The notes: generated by a model from the sequence alone, not told the origin. A stretch of DNA of 64,000 bases from Bradyrhizobium tropiciagri (GCF_001189845.1 NZ_LFLZ01000033.1:29957-93956), one strand, 5' to 3'; positions 36,313-45,717 are shown, counted from the stretch's first letter. Numbers and translations are program-made.

Positions 36313-37464
36313 ATGAACCAGCACATGTGTCCAGAGCCCGTTTCCTTCATCGACATCGCCGCGCAGCGCCAGCGGCTGGGCAAATCGGTCGATGATGCGG
36401 TCGCCCGCGTGCTCAACCATTGCCAGTTCATCAACGGCCCGGAAGTGACCGCGCTGGAGCAGGCGCTGGCAGATTACAGCGGCGCCAAGCACGTCGTGAC
36501 CTGCGCGAGCGGCACTGATGCGCTGCTGATGGTGCTGATGGCGAAGAATGTCGGGCCGGGCGACGCCGTGCTGTGTCCGTCTTTCACCTTCTGCGCGACC
36601 GGCGAGGCGGTGGCGCTCACCGGTGCGACGCCTGTCTTCGTCGACGTCGACGAGGCGACCTTCAATATCGACGTCAACTCGCTCAAGCGCGGGATCGCCA
36701 CCGCGCGGGCGCGCGGCCTGAAGCCGGTTAGCGTCATTCCGGTGGATCTGTTCGGCCAGTGCGCCGATCACGATGCGGTGGCTGCGGTTGCCGAGGCTGA
36801 AGGCCTGTTCGTGCTCGATGACGCCGCCCAGGGGTTTGGCGCCAGCTACAAGGGCCGCAAGCTCGGCACCTTCGGGCTCGCGACCGCGACCAGCTTCTTT
36901 CCGGCAAAGCCGCTCGGCTGTTTCGGCGATGGCGGCGCCGTCTTCACCAATGATGACGAGCTTGCGAACACGCTGCGAAGCATCCGCGTGCACGGTCAGG
37001 GCACGGACAAATACGACAATGTCCGCTTCGGCCTCACCGGACGGCTCGATACCATGCAGGCCGCCATCCTGCTCGAAAAGCTGAAGATTTTCGACGACGA
37101 GATCGTGGCGCGCAATCAGGTGGCGGAGCGCTATGCGCGCGGGCTCGGCAACATCGTGACCGTGCCGCGGCTCGCCTCCGGCTGCACCTCGGTCTGGGCG
37201 CAATACACCATTCGCTTGCCGAAGGGGACCAACCGCGATGCCTTCGCCGCAGCGCTGAAGGCGCAGGGCGTCCCGACGGCAATCTACTACACGAAGTCGA
37301 TGCACCAGCAGACGGCCTACCGCGACTTCCCGGTCGCCGACGGCGGCCTGCCGGTAAGTGAAAGCCTCTCGGACGACGTTATCAGCCTGCCGATGCACGC
37401 CTATCTCGACGAGGCGGCGCTGGATCGCGTCATCGCGGCTGTGCGCAGCGCGCTTTCGGCCTGA
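36313..37464 (+). CDS. DegT/DnrJ/EryC1/StrS sugar aminotransferase, GnnB-like candidate
   Basis: The PLP enzyme of 383 residues starts MNQHMCPEPVSFIDIAAQRQ at ATG 36313. It has the family landmarks GPEVTALEQALADYSGAKH, CASGTDALLM, VIPVDLFGQCAD, DDAAQGFGASYKG and the internal aldimine Lys199 in FFPAKPLGCFGDGGA. It transfers an amino group to a keto-nucleotide sugar. It starts 31 bases after the Gfo/Idh gene, making a two-step oxidation-amination module for UDP-GlcNAc3N in lipid A synthesis. Other 3-amino sugars are possible. Confidence 0.85.
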   Translation: MNQHMCPEPVSFIDIAAQRQRLGKSVDDAVARVLNHCQFINGPEVTALEQALADYSGAKHVVTCASGTDALLMVLMAKNVGPGDAVLCPSFTFCATGEAVALTGATPVFVDVDEATFNIDVNSLKRGIATARARGLKPVSVIPVDLFGQCADHDAVAAVAEAEGLFVLDDAAQGFGASYKGRKLGTFGLATATSFFPAKPLGCFGDGGAVFTNDDELANTLRSIRVHGQGTDKYDNVRFGLTGRLDTMQAAILLEKLKIFDDEIVARNQVAERYARGLGNIVTVPRLASGCTSVWAQYTIRLPKGTNRDAFAAALKAQGVPTAIYYTKSMHQQTAYRDFPVADGGLPVSESLSDDVISLPMHAYLDEAALDRVIAAVRSALSA

Positions 37465-37507
37465 TACGAAACTTTTTCGTAACGCAATCATGCGCTAGAA
37501 GCAGCGC

Positions 37508-39037
37508 ATGCTTGGGCGCATCTTCACCGTCGGCGGCTATACCCTGCTATCACGGGCCACCGGGTTCGCACGCGACATCATGCTCGCGGCGATCCTCGGT
37601 GCCGGGCCGGTCGCCGACGCTTTCTTCGTTGCGCTGCGGCTGCCCAATCATTTCCGTGCGATCTTTGCCGAAGGCGCCTTCAACGCCGCCTTCGTGCCGG
37701 CCTATGCCCATGTCCATGGCGAACGGGGCGAAGCGTCGGCGCGGCTGTTCGCCGACCGCATCTTCACGCTGCTGTTCGCCTCGCAGGTGATCCTGCTTGT
37801 CGTGGCGATGGCGTTCATGCCGCAGGCGATGAGCATTCTCGCGCCGGGCTTCACCGACGATGCTTCGCAGCGCAAGCTCGCGATCGAGCTGACGCGGATC
37901 ACCTTTCCCTATCTGCTGCTGATCACGCTGGTGACGCTCTATGGCGGCATGCTCAACGTGATGCATCGCTTCGCCAGCGCCGCCGCGGCGCCGATCTTCC
38001 TCAACCTTGCGATGATGATGACGCTGGCGCTTGCGGCGTTCTTCCCCAGCGCTGGTCATGCCGCGGCCTGGGGCGTCCTGATCTCGGGCTTCCTGCAATT
38101 TGCCCTGCTCGCAGGCGACCTCGCGCGCCACGGCGGCCTGCCGCGGTTTGCGCCGCTGAGGCTCGACGAGGACGTCCGCGCCTTCTTCCGCGCGTTGGGG
38201 CCGGCAACCTTGGGTTCGATGGGCACCCAGGTCGCGCTGTTTGCCGACACCATCATCGCAACCTTCCTCCCCGCAGGCGCGCTGTCGGCGCTGTACTATG
38301 CCGACCGCCTCAACCAATTGCCGATCGGCGTGATCGGGATCGCGATCGGCACCGTGCTGCTGCCGGAGATGTCGCGGCGCCTGACCGCCGACGATCACGC
38401 TGGCGCCATGGCCGCGCAGCGCCGCGCCTTCGATTTCACGCTGCTGTTCTCGGTGCCGTTCGTGGCAGCGTTCCTGACGGTCGCCGATCCGATCATGCGC
38501 GCGATGTTCGCCCGCGGCGCGTTCTCGAAGGCCGATGCCGCGAGCGCGGGCGCGACGCTCGCGGCCTATGCGGTTGGGCTCATTCCCTTCGTGATGATCC
38601 GCAGCGCGGTTGCGACTTTCTATGCCCGCAAGGATACAGCAACCCCGGTGAAGGCGGCGCTGACCGGGGTCGCGGTCAACGTCGCGCTGAAGATCGCGCT
38701 GGTCGGCACGCTGGCGCAGGTTGGGCTCGCGCTGGCGACCGCGGTCGGTGCCTGGGTCAACCTGCTGCTGGTGCTGATGTTCGCCGTGCGCCGCGGCTAT
38801 CTCGCGCTCGATCGCGCGCTGATCCGCTCGTTCGGCACCTTTGCGCTGTGCGGCGTGCTGCTCGCGCTCGCGCTGTGGCTGACCTCGCATTTCGCCTATG
38901 TGTGGTTCGCGCCGATGCAGCACTTCCGCGACGAGATGATCCTGCTGCTGCTGATTGCGGTCGGCGTCTTCGTCTACGCCCTGCTGATCCTCACATTGTT
39001 CGGCCGCGGCTGGCTGTTCGCACTGCGGCGCGTATAG
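37508..39037 (+). CDS. murJ: Lipid II flippase MurJ
   Basis: The 509-residue membrane protein has about 14 helices of the MVF/MOP exporter fold. The start GYTLLSRATGFARDIMLAAI, the Arg-containing FRAIFAEGAFNAAFVPAYA and NVMHRFASAAAAPIFLNL are characteristic. It flips lipid II to the periplasm for peptidoglycan synthesis. It lies in the same direction as the lipid A sugar genes, a further cell-envelope gene in this island. Confidence 0.95.
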   Translation: MLGRIFTVGGYTLLSRATGFARDIMLAAILGAGPVADAFFVALRLPNHFRAIFAEGAFNAAFVPAYAHVHGERGEASARLFADRIFTLLFASQVILLVVAMAFMPQAMSILAPGFTDDASQRKLAIELTRITFPYLLLITLVTLYGGMLNVMHRFASAAAAPIFLNLAMMMTLALAAFFPSAGHAAAWGVLISGFLQFALLAGDLARHGGLPRFAPLRLDEDVRAFFRALGPATLGSMGTQVALFADTIIATFLPAGALSALYYADRLNQLPIGVIGIAIGTVLLPEMSRRLTADDHAGAMAAQRRAFDFTLLFSVPFVAAFLTVADPIMRAMFARGAFSKADAASAGATLAAYAVGLIPFVMIRSAVATFYARKDTATPVKAALTGVAVNVALKIALVGTLAQVGLALATAVGAWVNLLLVLMFAVRRGYLALDRALIRSFGTFALCGVLLALALWLTSHFAYVWFAPMQHFRDEMILLLLIAVGVFVYALLILTLFGRGWLFALRRV

Positions 39038-39121
39038 ATTTCTTTAATCTTGTCAATCGCTTGGAATAATGCCCGAATGCATTGGGGCAATCGTGCCCGA
39101 ACGCCTTCGGTTGCATCACAC

Positions 39122-40057
39122 ATGGTTCCATTTCTCGAGCGCATGGAGCAGGCCACCAACGTCCTCATCGCAGGCTGTGGCGGGGGCTTCGACGTGTTCG
39201 CTGGTGTGCCCCTGGCGGAGCGCCTTTGGTCGCGCGGCAAGCACGTGGTGTTCGGGAATTTCTCGTTCACCAATCTCTGGCTTTGCGGTGGCGAGCGCAT
39301 CAATTCGACCACATGGCGGGTCGATCGGAGCTCTGCCGAAATTCCATACTTCCCGGAAAAATGGCTGGCGGAATGGTTGGCGACGCGTGGGCGCGCGGTC
39401 CCGATCTACGCCTTCGCTAAGAGTGGCGTGCGGCCACTGGCGGCCAGCTACCGCTGGGTCATCGAGCAACACCAGATTGATCTGGTTGTGCTGGTCGATG
39501 GCGGTACCGACAGCATTATTTTCGGCGACGAGCCCGGACTCGGTACCATCATCGAGGATGCGGTATCGATCGTCGCTGCGCAGGATGCCACCGAGGGGAG
39601 GGCGCTTCTCGCCGCGATCGGTTTCGGGATTGATCATTTCCATGGCGTCTCACACCACGCCTTCCTTGAGAACGTCGCGCAATTGACGGCTGATAGGGGA
39701 TTTCTCGGTGCCTTTTCCCTGTCGTCTGGAACGGTGGAAGGGGCGGCGTTTCTCGATCTGGTCGACTATGCCAACCAACGCCAGCCCGCTCATCCGAGCA
39801 TCGTCTGCAATTCGATCGCAAGCGCCGTGCGTGGTGAGTTCGGAAACTATCATGCCACCAATCGCACCAGCGGCAGCGATCTGTTCATCAACCCGCTGAT
39901 GTCTCAGTATTGGACCTTCGCGACGTCGCACCTCGTCCGACGGATGGCCTACGCAGACGGTCTCATGGAGACGGATCGGATGGAGGAGGCCAGGCGGGCG
40001 GTCGAGCAGTACCGGCAGACCATCGACCCGAGGCCGTTCCGCCCGATCCCGCTATAG
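39122..40057 (+). CDS. DUF1152 family protein
   Basis: The 311-residue protein begins MVPFLERMEQATNVLIAGCG at ATG 39122, with the Gly-rich GCGGGFDVFAGVPLAERL typical of DUF1152. Earlier in-frame starts at 39050 (TTG) and 39077 (ATG) are possible. None has a good ribosome site, so the start is uncertain. Other conserved-looking parts are VVLVDGGTDSIIFGDE and GIDHFHGVSHHAFLENV, which may form an acidic/His site. The biochemical function of the family is unknown. It is flanked by murJ and the molybdoenzyme gene without close spacing to either. Confidence 0.72.
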   Translation: MVPFLERMEQATNVLIAGCGGGFDVFAGVPLAERLWSRGKHVVFGNFSFTNLWLCGGERINSTTWRVDRSSAEIPYFPEKWLAEWLATRGRAVPIYAFAKSGVRPLAASYRWVIEQHQIDLVVLVDGGTDSIIFGDEPGLGTIIEDAVSIVAAQDATEGRALLAAIGFGIDHFHGVSHHAFLENVAQLTADRGFLGAFSLSSGTVEGAAFLDLVDYANQRQPAHPSIVCNSIASAVRGEFGNYHATNRTSGSDLFINPLMSQYWTFATSHLVRRMAYADGLMETDRMEEARRAVEQYRQTIDPRPFRPIPL

Positions 40058-40165
40058 TGATCGAGGCCCGCTCCGCAAGGGGCAAAACGCCCCCAGAAAG
40101 CCGTTTGCGCTTCGCGGACAACCACGCCAATATGCGCAAAACACACCAAGGCAATTGGAGAGACG

Positions 40166-42475
40166 ATGGCAGCTCCCATCAAATTCGGCGTCGGACAAAG
40201 TGTGCGGCGCAAGGAGGATGACGCTCTGATTCGCGGCAAGGGCCGCTATACCGACGACGTCGCACCGTCTCCCGCATTGCACGCGTTGATGCTGCGCTCG
40301 CCGCATGCGCACGCCACCTACACCATCGACGCCGGCAAGGCCCGCGGCATGCCCGGCGTGGCGCTGATCCTGACCGCGGCCGATGTCGCCGAGCTCGGCG
40401 GCCTGCCGTGCCTGTTCAATCTCGAGACCGATCCATTCATCGCGCCGCCTTATCCGATCCTCGCCAAGGATGAAGTGCGCCATGTCGGCGACGCCATCGC
40501 CTTTGTGGTCGCCGATACCGTCGATCATGCGCGCGACGCGATCGAGGCGATCGACGTCAAATGGACGCCGCTGCCGGCGGTGGCGGGCCTTATCAATGCG
40601 GTGAAGAAGGACTCGCCGCAGGTTTGGCCGGACAAGCCCGGCAATGTGCTGTTTGACGTCTCGATCGGCGACAAGGGCGCCGCCGAGGCCGCATTCGCCA
40701 AGGCGCATGCGGTGGCCGAGATCACCATCGTCAATCCGCGCGTCATCACCAATTTCATGGAGACGCGCGCAGCGGTTGCCGAATACGACGCCAAGAGGGA
40801 TCACCTGACGCTGACGATCGGCAGCCAGGGCAGCCATCGCCTGCGCGAGATCCTCTGCGACATGATCCTGAAGATGCCGAAGGAGAACATGCGGGTGATC
40901 TGCCCGGATGTCGGCGGCGGCTTCGGCACCAAGCTGTTTCCCTATCGCGAATATGCGCTGATCTCGGTCGCGGCGCGCAAGCTCAAGAAGTCCGTCAAAT
41001 GGACCGCCGAGCGCTCCGACCATTTCATGGGCGACGCGCAGGGCCGCGACAATCTCACCACCGCGAAGATGGCGCTCGCCGAGGACGGCAAATTCCTCGG
41101 CATGGATGTCGACCTGATGGGCGACATGGGCGCCTATCTCTCGACCTTCGCGCCCTATATCCCGCATGGCGGCGCAGGCATGCTGCCGGGCCTCTATGAC
41201 ATCCAGGCCTTCCATTGCCGCGTCCGTACCGTGTTCACCAACACCGTGCCGGTCGATGCCTATCGCGGCGCCGGCCGCCCGGAGGCCGCCTATGTGATCG
41301 AGCGGCTGGTCGACGCGGCCGCGCGCAAGCTCGGCATGACGCCCGACGCCATCAGGCGGAAGAACTTCATTCCGCCGAAGTCGCTGCCGTACACGACCGC
41401 GACCGGCAAGGTCTACGATTCCGGTGACTTCGTCGCGCACATGAAGCGCGCGATGGAGATCGCCAACTGGAAGGAGTTTCCAAAGCGCGCCAAGGCGGCC
41501 AAGAAGGACGGCCTGGTGCGGGGCATCGGCATGGCGAGCTATGTCGAGGTCTGCGGCACCATGGGCGAGGAGACCGCCAATGTGGCGCTCGATCCCAATG
41601 GCGACATCTCGATCCTGATCGGCACGCAGTCGAGCGGGCAGGGCCACCAGACCGCTTACGCGCAGATCGTCGCCGAGCAGTTCGGCGTGCCGCCCGAGCG
41701 GGTCCATGTGCTGCAGGGCGACACCGACAAGATCGCGACCGGCCTCGGCACCGGCGGCTCGGCATCGATCCCGTCCGGCGGCGTCAGCGTGCAGCGCGCG
41801 ACGCACGAGCTCGGCAACAAGCTGAAGGAACTCGCGGCGCAGGCGCTGGAAGCCGGCACCGGCGACCTCGAAATATCCGACGGCCGCATCCGCATCGCCG
41901 GCACCGACCGTTCGGTCAGCTTTGCCGATCTCGCCAAGCGTCCGGGCGGCGACACATCGAAGATGAATGCGAGCGCGACCTTCGCCAGCGCCGACGGCAC
42001 CTATCCGAACGGCACGCATCTCGCCGAGGTCGAGATTGATCCCTCAACCGGCATCATCAAGATCGTCAGCTACGTCATCGTCGACGATTTCGGCGTCACG
42101 CTCAATCCGCTGATGCTCGCGGGCCAGGTTCATGGCGGCGCGATGCAGGGCATCGGGCAGGCGCTGATGGAGCAGGCGGTCTACAGCCAGACCGACGGCC
42201 AGCTCGTCACCGGCACCTTCATGGATTATGCGATGCCGCGTGCTTCGGACGGGCCGTCCTTCGTGTTCGAGACCCACAATGTTCCCTGCACGACCAATCC
42301 AATGGGCGTGAAGGGCGCAGGCGAGGCCGGCGCGATCGGCTCATGCCCGGCGGTCGTCAACGCGATCGTCGAGGGGCTGCATCGCGAGTTCGGGATCGAC
42401 CACATCGATATGCCGGCGACGCCGGAGCGGGTCTGGATCGCGATCCGCGAGGCGCAGCGCCGCCATACTCTCTGA
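40166..42475 (+). CDS. Molybdopterin-binding subunit of a xanthine dehydrogenase-family enzyme (form II CoxL-like)
   Basis: The 769-residue protein covers the whole large subunit. It has the N-terminal hammerhead domain (SVRRKEDDALIRGKGRYTDD), then the molybdopterin domains with GGGFGTKLFPYREY, the active-site loop DAYRGAGRPEAAYVIERL near residue 365 and the catalytic Glu in VKGAGEAGAIGSCP near residue 715. AYRGAGR is the form II loop, not the AYxCSFR loop of proven CO dehydrogenases, so CO oxidation is doubtful. Aldehyde or N-heterocycle hydroxylation is more likely. No FAD (CoxM) or 2Fe-2S (CoxS) subunit gene lies beside it; instead two c-type cytochrome genes follow. Confidence 0.9.
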   Translation: MAAPIKFGVGQSVRRKEDDALIRGKGRYTDDVAPSPALHALMLRSPHAHATYTIDAGKARGMPGVALILTAADVAELGGLPCLFNLETDPFIAPPYPILAKDEVRHVGDAIAFVVADTVDHARDAIEAIDVKWTPLPAVAGLINAVKKDSPQVWPDKPGNVLFDVSIGDKGAAEAAFAKAHAVAEITIVNPRVITNFMETRAAVAEYDAKRDHLTLTIGSQGSHRLREILCDMILKMPKENMRVICPDVGGGFGTKLFPYREYALISVAARKLKKSVKWTAERSDHFMGDAQGRDNLTTAKMALAEDGKFLGMDVDLMGDMGAYLSTFAPYIPHGGAGMLPGLYDIQAFHCRVRTVFTNTVPVDAYRGAGRPEAAYVIERLVDAAARKLGMTPDAIRRKNFIPPKSLPYTTATGKVYDSGDFVAHMKRAMEIANWKEFPKRAKAAKKDGLVRGIGMASYVEVCGTMGEETANVALDPNGDISILIGTQSSGQGHQTAYAQIVAEQFGVPPERVHVLQGDTDKIATGLGTGGSASIPSGGVSVQRATHELGNKLKELAAQALEAGTGDLEISDGRIRIAGTDRSVSFADLAKRPGGDTSKMNASATFASADGTYPNGTHLAEVEIDPSTGIIKIVSYVIVDDFGVTLNPLMLAGQVHGGAMQGIGQALMEQAVYSQTDGQLVTGTFMDYAMPRASDGPSFVFETHNVPCTTNPMGVKGAGEAGAIGSCPAVVNAIVEGLHREFGIDHIDMPATPERVWIAIREAQRRHTL

Positions 42476-42483
42476 TAAATTGT

Positions 42484-42513
42484 CGCAGGCGGAATGAACA
42501 TTCCGCCTGCGGT
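42484..42513 (+). terminator. Hairpin terminator after the molybdoenzyme gene
   Basis: CGCAGGCGGAA and TTCCGCCTGCG form an 11-bp stem with a 6-base loop, followed by GTGTTT. The weak T run may allow some read-through into the cytochrome gene. Confidence 0.65.
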
Positions 42514-42578
42514 GTTTGCAAACCAGACCGGCCGCGTACCTGCGGACCCGGACAGAGCGGAGTTGAGGGATTTTGCCG

Positions 42579-43025
42579 ATGAAGCGGATTGTCGTCGTTG
42601 CTGCGATGCTTGCCTTGAGTGCCGGTGCGGTCTTGGCCGATCAGGAGCAGGTCAAGAAGACCCAGGGCATGATGAAGGGCAATGGCAAGAATGCGGGCGC
42701 GCTGGTGGCGATGGTCAAGGGCGAGAAGCCCTACGACCAGGCCACCGTCGATGCCGCGCTGGCCCAGTTCGAGGACACCGCCAAGCAGCTTCCGACGCTG
42801 TTCCCCGAGAGCATGAAAGGCGTCAAGTTGGATGGCGATTACGCCCCTTCGCCGAAGATCTGGGAAGACAAGGCCGGCTTCGAGCAGCACATCGCAAGCT
42901 TTGCCAAGACTGTTTCGGAAGCCAAGGGCAAGGTCAAGGATGTCGACACGCTGAAGGCGGAGCTCGGTGTGATCGGCAAGCAGTGCGGCGGCTGCCACGA
43001 GACCTATCGCCTCAAGAAGGGCTGA
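42579..43025 (+). CDS. Periplasmic cytochrome c' / c-556 family protein
   Basis: The 148-residue protein has a signal peptide (MKRIVVVAAMLALSAGAVLA, cut before DQEQ). It is a four-helix cytochrome c' type protein whose single haem site CGGCH lies at residues 136-140, close to the C-terminus as the family requires. ATG 42579 has GAGGGA upstream. It may accept electrons from the preceding molybdoenzyme or bind small gases; the role is inferred from position only. A strong terminator follows. Confidence 0.88.
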   Translation: MKRIVVVAAMLALSAGAVLADQEQVKKTQGMMKGNGKNAGALVAMVKGEKPYDQATVDAALAQFEDTAKQLPTLFPESMKGVKLDGDYAPSPKIWEDKAGFEQHIASFAKTVSEAKGKVKDVDTLKAELGVIGKQCGGCHETYRLKKG

Positions 43026-43044
43026 TCGCCATTCGGACGACAAG

Positions 43045-43078
43045 AAGGGCGGACGCTGCGAGGCGTCCGCCCTTTGTT
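43045..43078 (+). terminator. Rho-independent terminator after the cytochrome c' gene
   Basis: AAGGGCGGACGC and GCGTCCGCCCTT form a 12-bp stem with a 6-base loop, ending in TTTG. It is nearly symmetric and could also serve the convergent CHRD gene. Confidence 0.75.
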
Positions 43079-43103
43079 GTGTCGGCCGTTTGTTGTTGAG
43101 GTC

Positions 43104-43526
43104 TTACTTCGTCACTTGGCCGCGGATCTCACCGCCCGGGTTCGCCGCGGTGTGGACGTTGACATAGTACTTGCCGGCGAGGAGGTCGGCGGCCTGTGCG
43201 TCGGTCAGCGTTGCGCTGCCTTCGACCGGGCTCGATGTCGCGTTCGGGATCGCGACCGCGACACCGGAATTCTTGCCGGCCTCGGCGGGGCCGTGGAAAT
43301 GCGCGGCGGTCGCAGGGCCCGACAGGCCGGAATAGGTCAGTTTCCAGCTGAGCTTCTTGGTGGCCGCATCGTAGTCGATGTCGGCGGTGCCGGTACCGGC
43401 GCTGGTGTTCGCAGGCACTTCGGACTTGGCGTCCAGCTTGGCATGCAGCTTTTCGGCAAGGGCCGGGCCGGCGAATGCAATCGCGGCGCCGAGCGTCAGC
43501 GTGGCAAGCAAGGTCTTGTTCGACAT
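43104..43526 (-). CDS. CHRD domain-containing secreted protein
   Basis: The 140-residue protein has a signal peptide (MSNKTLLATLTLGAAIAFAG, cut near ALA-E) and one CHRD domain. Its signature is KLSWKLTYSGLSGPATAAHF followed by HGPAEAGKN, and the end AGKYYVNVHTAANPGGEIRG. CHRD domains occur in extracellular proteins and in animal chordin, and their function in bacteria is unknown. Start ATG 43526 has GGGGAGAG upstream. It is divergent from the dihaem cytochrome gene. Confidence 0.88.
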   Translation of the reverse strand: MSNKTLLATLTLGAAIAFAGPALAEKLHAKLDAKSEVPANTSAGTGTADIDYDAATKKLSWKLTYSGLSGPATAAHFHGPAEAGKNSGVAVAIPNATSSPVEGSATLTDAQAADLLAGKYYVNVHTAANPGGEIRGQVTK

Positions 43527-43691
43527 GGTTCTCTCCCCTTTGACGTCACACGATGGTTGCAATCTTCAAACCGCGGCTCACCGGATTTATTCCCAAAATG
43601 ATCGTGAGTGCGGCAAATTTGATGCGAGCTTGTGCGACCGGTTGCCATCATACTGTTTGATGAACTGACGCGACCAATGACGGATCGGTGA

Positions 43692-44630
43692 ATGTTGCGA
43701 CGAATTCTCCTTCTGGCCGGCCTGGCCGGCCTCATCGGCTTCGGCGTGTTCTGGTGGCTGACGATCCCCGCGACCGTCGCCGCAAGCGCGTTGCCCGCCT
43801 ACCAGCCCAACCTCGCCAACGGGCTCACAACGTTCAATGCGGGGGGATGTTCCTCCTGCCATGCCGTGCCGAAGCAGGATGACCGCACCAAGCTCGGCGG
43901 CGGGCTCGCGATACCGTCGCCGTTCGGCACCTTCTACGCGCCGAACATCTCGCCCGACCCGAACGACGGCATCGGGCGGTGGAGCGAGGCTGATTTCGTC
44001 ACCGCTGTGATGAAGGGCACCTCGCCGTCGGGGACGCATTACTTCCCGGCGTTTCCCTACACGTCCTATCAGCACGCCAGGGTCAATGACGTGCGCGACC
44101 TGTTCGCTTATCTGAAGACCTTACCGCCGGTCGCCGGCAAGGTGCGCGATCACGATGTGCCGTTTCCTTTCAACATCAGGCGCGATGTCGGGGTCTGGAA
44201 ATTCCTGTTCATGGACGGCAAGCCGTTTATCGCGGATGCAAGCCGCTCGTCGCATTGGTATCGCGGCGCCTATCTCGTCAACAGTTTCGGTCACTGCGCC
44301 GAGTGTCACAGCCCGCGGAATTTTCTCGGCGGCATCGTCAGCTCGCAGCGCTTCGCCGGCGGTCCGAATCCCGAGGGCGAAGGCTGGGTACCCAACATCA
44401 CGCCACGGGGGATCGCGGATTGGAGCGCGAAGGATATCGCCTATTTCCTCGAGAGCGGGCAGACGCCGGATGGCGATAGCGCCGGCGGCTCGATGGTCCG
44501 CGTGATCCGCAACACCTCGCAGCTCTCGCCTTCCGATCGCGACGCGATCGCCGACTACATCAAGTCGCTGCCGCCGGTCGACGGGCCACCAAAGCCGACG
44601 CGCAAGGCGGACAAGACGGATCCTTCCTGA
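43692..44630 (+). CDS. Membrane-anchored dihaem cytochrome c
   Basis: The 312-residue protein has an N-terminal helix (RRILLLAGLAGLIGFGVFWW) and two haem-binding motifs, CSSCH at residues 53-57 and CAECH at 202-206. Each is followed by a cytochrome c fold with distal Met candidates. Such proteins pass electrons from periplasmic dehydrogenases, including molybdenum aldehyde and nicotinate dehydrogenases, to the respiratory chain. The nearby CoxL-like gene suggests this partner. The CHRD gene lies between on the other strand, so they are not one operon. Confidence 0.9.
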   Translation: MLRRILLLAGLAGLIGFGVFWWLTIPATVAASALPAYQPNLANGLTTFNAGGCSSCHAVPKQDDRTKLGGGLAIPSPFGTFYAPNISPDPNDGIGRWSEADFVTAVMKGTSPSGTHYFPAFPYTSYQHARVNDVRDLFAYLKTLPPVAGKVRDHDVPFPFNIRRDVGVWKFLFMDGKPFIADASRSSHWYRGAYLVNSFGHCAECHSPRNFLGGIVSSQRFAGGPNPEGEGWVPNITPRGIADWSAKDIAYFLESGQTPDGDSAGGSMVRVIRNTSQLSPSDRDAIADYIKSLPPVDGPPKPTRKADKTDPS

Positions 44631-44669
44631 TTGCGCGGGTGATGCTTGCGATCTGCGATGCTTGGCCTG

Positions 44670-45022
44670 CTATCCGCGCCACGCGGTTGCGGCAATGACC
44701 ATCAAGCCACCGGCAAGCGCGAGGTCCTTGAAGAATAGCGTTCGTTCCGCCTTGTCGGCGAGGTCGATGTGAAAGCCGAATGCGGTCGCGAGGCAAAACA
44801 GCGCCAGCGCACCGGCGGCAAACGACAACTGCCAGCCGATCAGCAATGCCAGGCCCGCACCAAGCTCGAGCGCGATGACCAGCGGCAGCAGCACGCCCGG
44901 AATATGGTGTGCCGCCATGTGGTCGAGGAACGGCTTCGGGCCGGCGATCTTGCTACGCCGGCAAGGATGAACAACAGTGCGAGCAGGCTTCGTCCGGCAA
45001 TCGTGACCATCGAGATCGGCAT
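44670..45022 (-). pseudogene. DoxX family membrane protein, single-base frameshift
   Basis: The start ATG 45022 (MPISMVTIAGRSLLALLFIL) has a GGAGGG ribosome site. After AGVA the frame breaks near 44950-44953, where one C of a CC pair seems lost. The rest, KIAGPKPFLDHMAAHHIPGV to FFKDLALAGGLMVIAATAWR, continues in another frame to 44670. The joined protein has 117 residues and four helices, as in DoxX/DoxD-like proteins linked to redox and quinone functions. It lies 20 bases after the upstream membrane-protein gene. The simple indel suggests a sequencing error. Confidence 0.78.
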
Positions 45023-45042
45023 CAGGGGACCCTCCGGGCTTG

Positions 45043-45717
45043 TTATTGACTGTTCCGAGCGTGGTATCTCGCCTGTGAAGCGAACAGGACGGCGGACAGG
45101 ATGAAGGCAAAGACGAAGAAGATTGTCCGTCCCAGGACCAGCGCCTTCGCCTGCTCCACCGGCGTAACCGAAATCAGGACCCCGAACGGGATGTAGCACC
45201 ACAGCACCAAAGCGATGGTCCTGCCGAGCCTGCCGAACTGCAGGAAGCCGAACGAGAACAGCAGGACTGCGAGATAGCTGGCGTGAAACTTGACCTGGGA
45301 GGCGATCATCTGCAGCTCCCCGTCGGCCGGCGACAGCGGCAATCCGTTCTGGATCGCATGCACCATGGTCATGATGTGGTGGTTCTCGACGCAATCGAGC
45401 AAAACCGTGAGCATCATGGCGGCCAGCGCAACGCCCAGCAGATAAGGGTCCATCATCGTGCGCAGCCGGGCGGCCAGCACGGTGAAAAATGCGCCGTAGA
45501 AGATCATGAAGAGATTATCGAGCCCGAGGTTGAGGCGCAGACCGAATGGCACGAGAGGGGTCCCCAGATGCGCGCCATAAGCTTCGAAGGAGCGGGCGGT
45601 CTGGAAGAAGTCCTGCGAACCCTTGGTGGCGAGGATCCCGACCACCATGACGCCGACGGTCGACGCCGCGAGCGTCGCCAGAATAGCCAGCGTACGGTCC
45701 ATTGGACTGCTCTGCAT
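45043..45717 (-). CDS. Polytopic membrane protein, function unknown
   Basis: The 224-residue protein has about six hydrophobic helices (for example LAASTVGVMVVGILA, LLGVALAAMMLTVLLDCVE, TIFFVFAFILSAVLFA). The conserved-looking loop CVENHHIMTMVHAIQNG contains paired His residues. I recognise no family with certainty. It begins the leftward DoxX operon and is divergent from a TetR regulator across a 125-base region with operator-like repeats, so it is probably the TetR target. Confidence 0.7.
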   Translation of the reverse strand: MQSSPMDRTLAILATLAASTVGVMVVGILATKGSQDFFQTARSFEAYGAHLGTPLVPFGLRLNLGLDNLFMIFYGAFFTVLAARLRTMMDPYLLGVALAAMMLTVLLDCVENHHIMTMVHAIQNGLPLSPADGELQMIASQVKFHASYLAVLLFSFGFLQFGRLGRTIALVLWCYIPFGVLISVTPVEQAKALVLGRTIFFVFAFILSAVLFASQARYHARNSQ

